DNA of 45,331 bases from Acidobacteria bacterium RIFCSPLOWO2_02_FULL_61_28 (GCA_001767035.1 MEKR01000046.1:1-45331); one strand, 5' to 3'. Shown: positions 26,205 to 34,066, counted from the first letter of the stretch. Notes: generated by a model from the sequence alone, not told the origin. Made by a program: numbers and translations.

Positions 26205-26582
26205 ATGAATGAGTTGGTTGCCAAGGACATTCAGAAGCCTGTGGCCGTCGAGCCGAATCCGCAGGCAACGGCGGACGTCTCGATCCTGGAAGGCAAGGCG
26301 AAGGACGCCTTGCGGACGGTCTATGACCCGGAAATCCCGATCAACATCTACGAGCTGGGGCTGATTTACGAACTCCAGGTCGAGCCAACCGGGCAGGTCA
26401 ACGTCAAGATGACGCTCACCGCCCCCGGTTGCCCCGAGGCACAGTCGCTGCCCCTGCGCGTCGAGCAGGTGATCCGGGAAATCCCCGGCGTGAGCGACGC
26501 GAAGGTCGAGGTCGTCTGGGACCCGCCGTGGACTCCGCAGAAAATGTCGGAGGCGGCCCGGCTCCAGCTCGGGATTTTTTAG
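26205..26582 (+). CDS. sufT: SufT-type DUF59 (MIP18) Fe-S maturation factor
   Basis: A 125-residue DUF59/MIP18 domain protein, with A-L-R-T-V-Y-D-P-E-I-P, I-Y-E-L-G-L-I-Y and T-A-P-G-C-P-E-A. The conserved cysteine lies in the last motif. Bacterial members (SufT/PaaD-like/YitW) help mature [4Fe-4S] proteins, and the position at the end of a suf block fits. The first 30 residues are a variable extension. The same domain occurs at the N-terminus of the Mrp protein at 27286. Confidence 0.92.
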   Translation: MNELVAKDIQKPVAVEPNPQATADVSILEGKAKDALRTVYDPEIPINIYELGLIYELQVEPTGQVNVKMTLTAPGCPEAQSLPLRVEQVIREIPGVSDAKVEVVWDPPWTPQKMSEAARLQLGIF

Positions 26583-26586
26583 GACG

Positions 26587-26735
26587 GAAATGAGCCACAG
26601 AGACGCAGAGGCGCAGAGATGAAAAGAAGGGAAGAGGGAATAGGGAACAGAGCAGAACTGGCTTTTCCTGTTCCCTATCACCTGTTCCCTGTTCCCTGGT
26701 TTTCTCTGTGTCTCCGTGCCTCTGTGGCTTCATGA
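26587..26735. repeat. Composite inverted repeat between sufT and rrf2
   Basis: Outer arms: GAGCCACAGAGACGCAGAGG (26592-26611) and, inverted, a block with CCTCTGTGGCTT at its end (26704-26730). Inner arms: AGGGAATAGGGAACAG-type bases (about 26634-26651) and, inverted, CCTGTTCCCTATCACCTGTT-type bases (about 26667-26697). The nested palindrome fills nearly the whole 178-bp gap. It could act as a transcription barrier or RNA-stability hairpin. Confidence 0.85.
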
Positions 26736-26760
26736 AGGCTGGCGGGAAGGGAGAGCGGCG

Positions 26761-27270
26761 ATGAAATTTACGGCGCAGGAAGAATACGGGCTTCGCTGCC
26801 TGCTGGAAATCGGACGGCAGGGCAAGGGAGGCAGCCTGACCATCCCGGAAATCGCGGTTTCCGAGGGGCTTTCGATTCCCTATGTCGCCAAGCTGGTGCG
26901 CATCCTCCGCCAGGGCGGATTCCTCAAGAGCACGCGCGGCCAGAGCGGCGGCTACACGCTCTCGCGCTCTCCGGAGGAGATCGTGATCGGGGAGGTGTTG
27001 GCCGGCCTCGGCGGGCGCTTGTTCGCGAGCGAGTATTGCGAGCAGTATCCGGGGACCCTGGCAAGCTGCACGCATACGGTGGATTGCTCGATCCGCTCGC
27101 TGTGGGGGGCCGTGCAGCAGGGCGTGGACCAGGTTCTGAGCCGGACCACTCTGCGCGACCTCTTGGGGAATGAGCAGCAGACCAGCTCGTCGGTCAAGGA
27201 ATTGGTGCAGGTCGGCGACTCGCGCCCGCGGCAGTCCTTCGTCGGTCTCGCTTCCGGCCTGAGTGATTGA
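26761..27270 (+). CDS. Rrf2-family Fe-S regulator
   Basis: A 169-residue Rrf2 regulator from the ATG at 26761 (M-K-F-T-A-Q-E-E-Y-G-L-R-C-L-L), a start common to the family, with GGGAGAG upstream. The winged HTH has the standard I-P-Y-V-A-K-L and R-G-Q-S-G-G-Y-T-L. Cluster-binding cysteines are C93, C103 and C109, spacing C-x9-C-x5-C. This is wider in the first gap than in IscR (C-x5-C-x5-C). It follows the suf genes and precedes mrp, so it is the likely sensor that adjusts suf transcription to cluster supply, with a candidate site at 20553-20603. Confidence 0.93.
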   Translation: MKFTAQEEYGLRCLLEIGRQGKGGSLTIPEIAVSEGLSIPYVAKLVRILRQGGFLKSTRGQSGGYTLSRSPEEIVIGEVLAGLGGRLFASEYCEQYPGTLASCTHTVDCSIRSLWGAVQQGVDQVLSRTTLRDLLGNEQQTSSSVKELVQVGDSRPRQSFVGLASGLSD

Positions 27271-27285
27271 CTATAGTGATTGACT

Positions 27286-28362
27286 ATGGTGACAGAACAA
27301 CAAGTCCTGACGGCGCTGCGGCAGGTCATGGACCCCGACCTCCATCGCGACATCGTGACGCTCGGGTTCGTGAAAGAGCTTCAGATCAGGGACGGCGAGG
27401 TGGCGTTCACCCTCCTGCTGACGACCCCTGCCTGTCCAGTCAAGGACCGCTTGCAGCAGCAAGCCGAAGAGGTCGTGAAGGCGATTCCCGGCGTGCGCCG
27501 GGTCCAGGTCGAGATGAAAGCCGAAGTGCGCCCGACCGCTCCGTCTCCGGGCCTCAATTTGATCCCCGGCGTGCGCAACGTCATTCCGGTCGGTTCCGGC
27601 AAGGGGGGCGTCGGCAAGTCCACGGTCTCGGCCAATCTCGCGGTGGCGCTGGCTCGGACCGGCGCGCGCGTCGGCTTGATGGACGCCGACATCTACGGTC
27701 CCAGCATCCCCACGATTCTCGGAATTACGGAGATGCCCCAGCCGGGCGGGCGCGGCATCCGGCCCGTGGACGCCTATGGCGTGAAGGTCATCTCGGCCGG
27801 CTTCTTCATCCGGCCCGACCAGGCCGTCATCTGGCGCGGGCCGATGCTCGCCAAGATGGTGGACCAGTTCCTCACCGGGGTCGAGTGGGGCGAGCTGGAC
27901 TACCTGATCGTGGACTTGCCGCCCGGCACCGGCGACGTGCAGTTGACGCTCTGCCAGCGTATTCCGCTGACCGGCGCCGCCATCGTCTCGACGCCCCAGG
28001 ACGTGGCGCTCCAAGTCGCCGAGAAAGCGCTGATTATGTTCCGGCAACTGCGCTGCCCGATCCTGGGACTGATCGAAAACATGAGCTACTACGTCTGCCC
28101 GCACTGCGGCGAGAGGGACAACATTTTTGACACGGGGGGCGCCGAGCGCGCCGCCGAGCGCTGGCAAGCGCCGCTGCTCGGCAAGATTCCGCTGGCGACG
28201 GGCATTCGGCAGGCATCCGACAGCGGCCGGCCGGTCGTGCTCGAAGACCCGAACTCGCCTTCGGCGGCGGCGTTCCTGGAAATCGCCCGGAACCTGGCGG
28301 CGCAAGTGAGCATCCGCAACCTGAAGGAAGCGGAAGAGCCCGCCGTCCGGATCAGCTTTTAG
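27286..28362 (+). CDS. mrp: Mrp/ApbC P-loop Fe-S carrier with N-terminal DUF59
   Basis: A 358-residue protein: DUF59 domain at about 1-80 (V-M-D-P-D-L, T-T-P-A-C-P) followed by the Mrp ATPase with the deviant Walker A G-S-G-K-G-G-V-G-K-S near residue 100, D-A-D-I-Y-G-P-S and D-L-P-P-G-T-G-D. The cluster-bridging C-P-H-C motif (Y-V-C-P-H-C-G) lies near 268-271. Such proteins bind and transfer [4Fe-4S] clusters. The ATG at 27286 is 15 bp after the rrf2 stop; TTG at 27280 and GTG at 27289 are possible alternatives. Confidence 0.95.
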   Translation: MVTEQQVLTALRQVMDPDLHRDIVTLGFVKELQIRDGEVAFTLLLTTPACPVKDRLQQQAEEVVKAIPGVRRVQVEMKAEVRPTAPSPGLNLIPGVRNVIPVGSGKGGVGKSTVSANLAVALARTGARVGLMDADIYGPSIPTILGITEMPQPGGRGIRPVDAYGVKVISAGFFIRPDQAVIWRGPMLAKMVDQFLTGVEWGELDYLIVDLPPGTGDVQLTLCQRIPLTGAAIVSTPQDVALQVAEKALIMFRQLRCPILGLIENMSYYVCPHCGERDNIFDTGGAERAAERWQAPLLGKIPLATGIRQASDSGRPVVLEDPNSPSAAAFLEIARNLAAQVSIRNLKEAEEPAVRISF

Positions 28363-28457
28363 TTTTTCCGCAACGAGAGGTAGTGCAAACCCAAGGGAGG
28401 CTGCTTTGCCGCTATCTCGCGCAGGCAAGATAGCGCTGTTCGAAAGGAGAAATTGCC

Positions 28458-28655
28458 ATGGCGGGCATGAAGAGGTTCCTTCTGAACGGTATGAACTTCG
28501 AGCAACTGCTTGACAGAATGTGGCGTGAATCGGAACAAAGAAATCTTCGCGAAGCCGAGCGGAAAAGCATCCCGCAAAATAGAATAAGGGGCGCCGGAAG
28601 AATCACTGCGAAGCAGTCGGCGGCGAAGTCCCATGTCCGCAGCACCGCCGCCTAG
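28458..28655 (+). CDS. Small basic protein, unrecognised
   Basis: A 65-residue frame with a good ribosome site (AAAGGAGAAATTGCC before ATG). The peptide is Arg/Lys-rich after residue 20, with a putative amphipathic helix F-E-Q-L-L-D-R-M-W-R-E-S-E-Q-R. It overlaps the start of the DUF971 gene by 23 bp. The 95 bp upstream include an inverted repeat GCTATCT-loop-AGATAGC (about 28412-28435). I do not recognise it. The strong ribosome site is the main reason to report it. Confidence 0.45.
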   Translation: MAGMKRFLLNGMNFEQLLDRMWRESEQRNLREAERKSIPQNRIRGAGRITAKQSAAKSHVRSTAA

Positions 28656-28953
28656 TCCTGTCGAAATCAGCCGGTCGGGTGAATCGGACGTTCGAATCCG
28701 CTGGAGCGACGGGAAAGCAAGCGTTTTCCCGGCGCGCTTCTTGCGTCTGGCCTGCCGATGCGCCCATTGTGTGGATGAGATGACCGGCCGGCGCGTGCTT
28801 CAAGAAAGCTCGGTCCCCCAAGATGTGCGGCCTCTGGCGATTGCGCCGGTCGGACGCTACGCCATCGAGATTCAATGGAGCGACGGACACCGCACCGGCA
28901 TCTATACCTGGGACCTGCTCTACCGGCTGGCAGGCCAACTTCCTGGATTCTGA
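28633..28953 (+). CDS. DUF971 (GBBH-like N-terminal domain) protein
   Basis: A 106-residue DUF971 protein. The family signatures W-S-D-G-K-A-S-V-F-P-A-R-F-L-R-L-A-C-R-C-A-H-C, I-A-P-V-G-R-Y-A-I-E-I-Q-W-S-D-G-H and G-I-Y-T-W-D-L-L are all visible. DUF971 is related to the N-terminal domain of gamma-butyrobetaine hydroxylase and is frequently encoded beside mrp/apbC genes, as here; a role in Fe-S or metal handling is suspected. The C-R-C-A-H-C cysteines could bind metal. Confidence 0.9.
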   Translation: MSAAPPPSPVEISRSGESDVRIRWSDGKASVFPARFLRLACRCAHCVDEMTGRRVLQESSVPQDVRPLAIAPVGRYAIEIQWSDGHRTGIYTWDLLYRLAGQLPGF

Positions 28954-29191
28954 ACTGTGATGAACCCTGTGGCGTTGCCATTGGGATAATCCGTTTCCGC
29001 CTTGACGATACCGATGCCAGGTAGTAGTCCCGTCTTCGGGCTGTAACCCCTTCCCCGACAACAATATAATCCGCAAAAGAGAACTAGAAAACGGCGCTCA
29101 GGAAAGCCGAAGTCAACCCGCGGCGTCCGGACGGGCCGCCAAAGCATCGAATAAATAGGCCCGTAAAGAGCCGAAGGAGGTGAAAATAGCT

Positions 29192-31093
29192 ATGAGGGCC
29201 AAACGATTTTTCGCTGTTTTCTTTTTACTTCTGGTGGGCATTCCGGCAGCGGCCCAGACCGCAGACGAACTCTTCGACCTGAACGCTCTCCAGGAAATCC
29301 GGCTTACGGTCAATCCCGCCGACTGGGACCAGTTCAAGGCCAATTTCATGCAGAATGACTACTACCCGGCTGACGTGGCCTGGGGCGGCATCGCGGTAAA
29401 GAACATCGGGATTCGTCACCGGGGAACCTCCAGCCGCAGCGGAACCAAGCCATACATTGGGCTGAAATTCGACCAATACGTCAAAGGGCAGCAGTTCCTG
29501 GGCCTGTCCAGTTTGAGATTGAAGAACGCGATCAACGACCCTTCGTTTCTGCACGAAATTCTCGGCATGCTCCTGTTCCGGCGCATGGGATTGCCGGCGC
29601 CGCGCGAGGCCTACGCACGGCTCTATGTGAATGATGAATATTCCGGGCTGTACTGGATGGTCGAGGAAGTTGACAACGCCTTCCTCGATCGCGTCTTCGG
29701 GGAACGCACGGGTTGCCTTTACAGTTACAACTGGGTTGGCGAATATCACTTCGAATATCTCGGTGATGACCCGTCGCTCTATGCTCCAGACCGCTTCGAA
29801 CCCAAATCCTGCCCGAGCAGCACGGACCCCGCCTTCCTGATCGAAATGATTCGTACTATTAATCTCTCTTCCGACGACGAATTTATCAGCCGGACCTCCG
29901 AGTTTCTCGACCTGAAACGGTTTCTTCGGTTTCTCGCGGTGGACCAGTTCCTCGGGAATTGGGACGGCGTGCTGGGCTGGGCCGGGATGAATAATTTTTA
30001 TCTCTATCGCTTCGCCGGAACGAAGCGATTCCAGTTCACTGCTTGGGACAAGGACAATACGTTTGAGAACCCGCAGCATTCCCTCTGGTATCAGACGGAC
30101 GAGAATGTGCTGACGCGCAGACTTCTCCAATACCCGGAGTTTTACGCCGCCTATCAGGAGGCGCTGCGCCGGACCGCCCTGGAGGCGGGAGGGGTCGGGG
30201 GGTGGCTGGAACAGGAACTGATGCGGGCCTACGCGCAAATCCGCTTTGCGGCTCTGGAAGATCCCTTCAAGACGGCGGATAATGCTGCATTTGAAAACGG
30301 CGTGCGGGAGGCCCGGGAGTTTGTGCGTGCGCGGAAAGAGTATGTCATCAGCCAGGTCGGCCCATCATCGCCACCCTTCATTTCGAGCGGCGGAGTTGTC
30401 AACGGCGCGAGTTACACGCAGAGTCTGACGCCGGGGAGCATCGGGACGATCTTTGGCGCGAATCTCGGCTTTACCGACATGGGGGCGAACGCCGTTCCGC
30501 TGCCCACACTGCTTGATAAGACCGCGGTGCAAGTGAACGGCATCGCTGTCCCGTTGTTTTTCGTTTCGCCTGCGCAGATCAATTTCCAGGTCCCCTGGGA
30601 GCTGGCCGGGCAATCCCAGGCCTCGCTCCTCGTAACGGTAGACGGTATGGTGAGCGACCCTCAGCCGGTCAGTCTGACGCCAATGGCTCCGGCGGTGTTC
30701 TCCATGACGAGCGGCGGCCAGGGAGCGATCCTGATTGCGAGCACGGGGGAACTCGCCGCCCCCCTCGGGAGTGTCAAGGGGCACGCCACGCGTCCGGTCC
30801 GGCGCGGCGAGTTCATTTCCATTTATTCCACCGGACTGGGGCCGGTGACGAACCAGCCCGCTACCGGGGGGAAACCTTCAGGGGAGGCGCGCTCCCTGAT
30901 GACAGCGACCCCCGTAGTGACGATTGGAGGCGTGCCGGCGCCGTTGACGTTTTCCGGACTGGCTCCCGATTTCATCGGGCTTTATCAACTGAACGCGCAA
31001 GTGCCGGAAGGCACGCCGAGCGGTGATGCGGTGCCGGTCAAGGTCACCATCGGAGCAGTCGGCTCCAATACGGTAACGATCGCCATCGAATAG
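29192..31093 (+). CDS. Secreted CotH-kinase-family protein with Solibacter C-terminal domain
   Basis: A 633-residue protein. Signal peptide M-R-A-K-R-F-F followed by a hydrophobic run and A-A-A-Q-T. Residues about 30-390 match the CotH kinase fold: I-R-H-R-G-T-S-S-R near 75, L-K-N-A-I-N-D-P-S, F-L-A-V-D-Q-F-L-G-N-W-D-G and A-W-D-K-D-N-T-F. A C-terminal half (about 400-633) matches the TIGR03437 domain (V-V-N-G-A-S-Y, F-V-S-P-A-Q-I-N-F-Q-V-P-W, Y-S-T-G-L-G, L-Y-Q-L-N-A-Q-V-P). AAGGAGG precedes the ATG at 29192; a GTG at 29180 overlaps that ribosome site. The 238-bp gap upstream has a TATAAT at about 29068 but no good -35 box. CotH enzymes phosphorylate secreted proteins; the substrate is unknown. 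Confidence 0.88.
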   Translation: MRAKRFFAVFFLLLVGIPAAAQTADELFDLNALQEIRLTVNPADWDQFKANFMQNDYYPADVAWGGIAVKNIGIRHRGTSSRSGTKPYIGLKFDQYVKGQQFLGLSSLRLKNAINDPSFLHEILGMLLFRRMGLPAPREAYARLYVNDEYSGLYWMVEEVDNAFLDRVFGERTGCLYSYNWVGEYHFEYLGDDPSLYAPDRFEPKSCPSSTDPAFLIEMIRTINLSSDDEFISRTSEFLDLKRFLRFLAVDQFLGNWDGVLGWAGMNNFYLYRFAGTKRFQFTAWDKDNTFENPQHSLWYQTDENVLTRRLLQYPEFYAAYQEALRRTALEAGGVGGWLEQELMRAYAQIRFAALEDPFKTADNAAFENGVREAREFVRARKEYVISQVGPSSPPFISSGGVVNGASYTQSLTPGSIGTIFGANLGFTDMGANAVPLPTLLDKTAVQVNGIAVPLFFVSPAQINFQVPWELAGQSQASLLVTVDGMVSDPQPVSLTPMAPAVFSMTSGGQGAILIASTGELAAPLGSVKGHATRPVRRGEFISIYSTGLGPVTNQPATGGKPSGEARSLMTATPVVTIGGVPAPLTFSGLAPDFIGLYQLNAQVPEGTPSGDAVPVKVTIGAVGSNTVTIAIE

Positions 31094-31170
31094 CACGCGA
31101 TCCTCTGCCGCGCGGCGCTTCGTGCCAGGATTGTCCCATCGTTCGATACCCCGGTCGGAACTAGTTCCTC

Positions 31171-31210
31171 ACTCCGAACGGCGCGGGGTGGCCGTGTGAC
31201 CGTTCGGAGT
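31171..31210. terminator. Perfect 10-bp inverted repeat between secreted-protein genes
   Basis: ACTCCGAACG (31171-31180) and CGTTCGGAGT (31201-31210) pair perfectly around a 20-nt GC-rich loop. There is no T-run, so it is not a classical intrinsic terminator. It may terminate with help, or protect the 3' end of the CotH mRNA. Confidence 0.45.
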
Positions 31211-31292
31211 CCCCTTTGGGCCATTCGGAACAGCGGCCCGTCGGGGAACCGCTTCCATCCTCTGCCCAAACGGTGTAAACTATCTAGAAGTG

Positions 31293-33161
31293 ATGAAGAC
31301 GGATCGCAGGACGTTTCTCAAGTCCTTAATCGGCTTCCTGTCAACGCCGATTTGGTATCCGTACCGAGCCCGCGCCGGCACCCTTGTTAGCCATCCTATT
31401 GTCCAGAATGTGGGAACCGACTGCGCCACCATCGTCTGGGGCACAGGCGAAGGCGGCAGCAGCGCCGTACGGTTTACCCGGGACCGTGGCCTGACGCGCT
31501 CCGCCGCGGCGGTGGCCCGGGGGTTCCCGCCCGCCGATACCGATCTTCCCGCTCCCTACTACCAGCACAAGGTTGCGCTCACAGGACTTGACCCGAACAC
31601 CGATTATTCGTATGCGGTCTTCGCGGATGGGCAAGGTCTGGCGGAAGGGGACGGACTCAATTTCCGCACCTCCGGCGCCGGACGGCTCTCCTTCCTGGCG
31701 TTTGGAGATTGCGGTTCGGGGGGGGCGGAGCAGAAAGCCCTTGCGGAACGGATGCAACAGGAGCGTCCTTCTCTGGTCCTGCCCTTGGGGGACCTTGCCT
31801 ACGGCCGAGGCTCCTTTGAGGAGTTCCAGTCCCGGTATTTCGGCGTGTATCGCGAGATCATGAAACGGGTCCCGTTTTTTCCCTGCCTGGGAAACCACGA
31901 GTACATGACCCGGAATGGCTTCCCGTACCTGGCGCTCCATGATGTGCCCATTCCGAGCGACTTGCCCGACACGGACCGCGGCCGCTACTACTCGTTCGAC
32001 TGGGGCAACGTTCACTTCGTTGCGCTGGACAGCAACGATCCGCTGGAGCGCGCCGTGCAGGGGAGCGGGCCGATGCTCGAATGGCTGGAAAACGATCTCC
32101 GCAGCACCAGGAAGTTTTGGAAGATCGCTTATTTCCATCATCCACCCTATGCCGGGGGGGCGCATGACGACGATCCCCTCTCGGCGCTGGTCCGCAGCCA
32201 TGTTGTGCCCATTTTGGAACGTTACGACGTGGCTCTGGTTCTCTCCGGCCACGAACACAGCTACCAGCGCAGTTATCCCATCCGCAACGGGGCGATCGTG
32301 CGCGACGGGGAAGGAACGGTCTATGTGACCAGCGGCGGGGGCGGCGCCGGTCTCTATCCCGTTTCTCCCAACTCGCGCGTGATGTTTGGGCGGTCGGTGC
32401 ACCATTACCTACAGGCGGAAGTGGACGGATCGCGGCTCGCGCTGCGGGTCATGGACATTTCCGGAAACGAAATAGATCGTCTCGTGCTCGCCCCGTCGCC
32501 GCGGGTTTCCGAAGCAGGAGTCGTCAACTCGGCCTCCGGCGCGCCGCCACTCGCGCCGGGCACGCTGATCAGTATCTTCGGAAGAAATCTGGCGACCGAG
32601 GACCAGCAGGCCGCAGGAACGCCCCTGCCCCGGGAGCTTTCGGGAGTCTCCGTAACCGCCAATGGAGAATTGCTGCCACTCCTGTTTGTCTCCCCCACTC
32701 AGATCAATGCCCAGTTGCCCTTTGTCCTGCGGGACGGGGCTGCCCTCCGAGTGCGCACGGCAAACGGCGTCTTCGATACGCCCGTCATTGTTTCCGAAAG
32801 CGCGCCGGGAATTTTTGCCGTGGCTCATCAGAACGGCGAGCTGGTTTCTGGCGCGTCTCCTTCGCGTCCTGGAGAATACTTGACTGCTTATGGGACAGGG
32901 CTTGGGGCGGTCACCGGCCCGATTGCCGCTGGAGAACCGGCTCCATTCGCTCCCTTGCTGACTGCCAGGTTGCCCGTGGAAGTCGAGTGGGGGACCGCAC
33001 GGCTCCGGCCCTCGTTTGCCGGCCTGACCCCGGGAAGGGTTGGGTTGTACCAGGTGAATTTTCAAGTGCCCGCACAGCTCCCCAGCGGGCAGCAACCTCT
33101 CCGCCTTCGGGTCGGTGACTCGACCAGCCAGCCCGTGCCCGTGCCGGTCGCTCTCGATTGA
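31293..33161 (+). CDS. Tat-exported purple-acid-phosphatase-like metallophosphoesterase with Solibacter C-terminal domain
   Basis: A 622-residue protein with a twin-arginine signal (D-R-R-T-F-L-K-S) near residue 5. A fibronectin-III-like N-domain (T-I-V-W-G-T, L-D-P-N-T-D-Y-S-Y) precedes the phosphoesterase core: G-D-C-G, G-D-L-A-Y-G, G-N-H-E-Y, H-H-P-P-Y and S-G-H-E-H-S-Y-Q-R, which are the metal ligands expected of the purple acid phosphatase group. The last 210 residues (from V-V-N-S-A-S-G) are a TIGR03437 domain like that of the preceding gene. The ATG at 31293 follows an in-frame GTG by 3 bp. Probably releases phosphate from organic esters outside the cytoplasm. Confidence 0.9.
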   Translation: MKTDRRTFLKSLIGFLSTPIWYPYRARAGTLVSHPIVQNVGTDCATIVWGTGEGGSSAVRFTRDRGLTRSAAAVARGFPPADTDLPAPYYQHKVALTGLDPNTDYSYAVFADGQGLAEGDGLNFRTSGAGRLSFLAFGDCGSGGAEQKALAERMQQERPSLVLPLGDLAYGRGSFEEFQSRYFGVYREIMKRVPFFPCLGNHEYMTRNGFPYLALHDVPIPSDLPDTDRGRYYSFDWGNVHFVALDSNDPLERAVQGSGPMLEWLENDLRSTRKFWKIAYFHHPPYAGGAHDDDPLSALVRSHVVPILERYDVALVLSGHEHSYQRSYPIRNGAIVRDGEGTVYVTSGGGGAGLYPVSPNSRVMFGRSVHHYLQAEVDGSRLALRVMDISGNEIDRLVLAPSPRVSEAGVVNSASGAPPLAPGTLISIFGRNLATEDQQAAGTPLPRELSGVSVTANGELLPLLFVSPTQINAQLPFVLRDGAALRVRTANGVFDTPVIVSESAPGIFAVAHQNGELVSGASPSRPGEYLTAYGTGLGAVTGPIAAGEPAPFAPLLTARLPVEVEWGTARLRPSFAGLTPGRVGLYQVNFQVPAQLPSGQQPLRLRVGDSTSQPVPVPVALD

Positions 33162-33379
33162 GCTTCTTCCCTACCTTCCTAAACATTCCCGTTCGAAAAC
33201 GCCCCGCTCGCATAGCCGTCGAGCTGGCGGTTGATTTCATGGCTCGAGGCTGGACACGGGAGCAAATCCTTGCGAAATATCCCAATCTCACGGCCGAGGA
33301 TATCCGCGCCTGCCTGGCCCGCTGCTTTAGGGAACGACGACCTTCACGTCCGTTCGCCGAAAGTCCCGGTCCAGCGTGA
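33158..33379 (+). pseudogene. DUF433 antitoxin-like fragment
   Basis: A 73-residue frame whose central part (A-R-I-A-V-E-L-A-V-D-F-M-A-R-G-W, E-Q-I-L-A-K-Y-P-N-L-T-A-E-D-I-R-A-C-L) matches the DUF433 helix-turn-helix antitoxin family. The expected N-terminal part (GKPxIRGTR) is replaced by an unrelated stretch beginning inside the stop codon of the phosphatase gene. Its usual PIN-like DUF5615 partner is absent. Instead a PIN gene of another class converges and overlaps its end. Most likely a remnant; a functional short form cannot be excluded. Confidence 0.55.
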
Positions 33380-33698
33380 GCAGCGGACAGCCCTCTTGCT
33401 TAGCGAGAGCGTAGGCGAAGCAGTCGCCCAGATTCAGCGGATAGCGAAGGCGCGCCAAGGCAGCTACTTCGGCCTGCTCCGCAGTCGGCGGAATCAGCCG
33501 CATCGAGGACTCCTCGATTTTGTCCCGAATCTCCTGAAAGAGCCGCGGCTGCCGGTCCTGAATCAAGATGAGAGCCTCGGCATAATTGACCGTGCTCATT
33601 TGCAGATCGTGGCGGTTTCTCTGCAACTGGTCCAAGGCCCAGGGTCCCGCAGGCTCGTTGAAGAAGACGGCCAGTACGATGGAAGTGTCTACGACCAA
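33327..33698 (-). CDS. vapC: PIN-domain toxin (VapC type)
   Basis: A 123-residue PIN ribonuclease from a TTG start at 33698, which lies inside the end of the upstream antitoxin gene. Acidic residues of the PIN active site are visible: D4 (V-V-D-T-S), the Glu of N-Y-A-E-A-L, the Asp of L-G-D-C-F-A-Y-A-L and the Asp pair in L-T-L-D-R-D-F. Toxins of this class cleave tRNA or rRNA. I reject the longer frame from 33764 because it would encode antitoxin-overlapping nonsense before V-V-D-T-S. The pair lies just outside the tRNA-Pro boundary. Confidence 0.88.
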   Translation of the reverse strand: MVVDTSIVLAVFFNEPAGPWALDQLQRNRHDLQMSTVNYAEALILIQDRQPRLFQEIRDKIEESSMRLIPPTAEQAEVAALARLRYPLNLGDCFAYALAKQEGCPLLTLDRDFRRTDVKVVVP

Positions 33699-33922
33699 AG
33701 CTCGTCCTCGCTGCGAAAGCGCGGCTTTCGGCGCAACGGCGCCTTCAACCCCAAACCAAGCCAACTGCGAAAGTCATACTCCTCCTCGCCTGTCGAACGC
33801 GTCGCCGCTTCGCGCAAGGCCTGTCGGATGGCCTCGGACCTTTGGGAGATCTTGTGCGACTTCATGTACGTTTGCAGGTCGCGCTCAAACTCCGCCGTAA
33901 CATTTAGATTCAGTTGCTTCAT
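33689..33922 (-). CDS. vapB: VapB-type ribbon-helix-helix antitoxin
   Basis: A 77-residue protein. The N-terminus M-K-Q-L-N-L-N-V-T with R-S-E-A-I-R-Q-A-L-R-E-A is a ribbon-helix-helix DNA-binding domain. The C-terminal 30 residues, basic then acidic (R-S-E-D-E-L-W-S), fit a toxin-binding tail. It overlaps vapC by 10 bp. ACAGGT occurs twice with 12-bp spacing just upstream (33923-33940), a possible autoregulatory operator. Start is the ATG at 33922; a longer frame runs up through the tRNA fragment and is not protein-like. Confidence 0.85.
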   Translation of the reverse strand: MKQLNLNVTAEFERDLQTYMKSHKISQRSEAIRQALREAATRSTGEEEYDFRSWLGLGLKAPLRRKPRFRSEDELWS

Positions 33923-34018
33923 ACAGGTTATCTTACAGGTCTGGGCTGTATACCGCAATGCAGACATTGCTGACGCCTGCCACGCCAACCACTGAGGTTC
34001 ACAAATAGATCGAAGAAC

Positions 34019-34066
34019 TGGTCGGGACGCCGGGATTTGAACCCGGGACCTCTTGCACCCCAAGCA
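34019..34066 (-). other. Attachment site: 3' half of a tRNA-Pro(GGG) gene
   Basis: Read on the minus strand: anticodon loop TTGGGGT (anticodon GGG), anticodon-stem 3' strand GCAAG, variable loop AGGTC, a perfect T-arm CCGGG-TTCAAAT-CCCGG, acceptor strand CGTCCCG, discriminator A and CCA ending at 34019. The 5' half is absent: upstream bases do not form a D-arm or the matching acceptor strand. This is what remains at one end of an element that integrated into the 3' part of a tRNA gene. The intact tRNA should lie at the other end, beyond the right edge. Confidence 0.85.

Noticed and set aside
28954-29191. Possible riboswitch or structured leader before the CotH gene
   Set aside because: Only a short CCCG-TCTT-CGGG hairpin and a TATAAT box are seen; no known riboswitch consensus could be matched.
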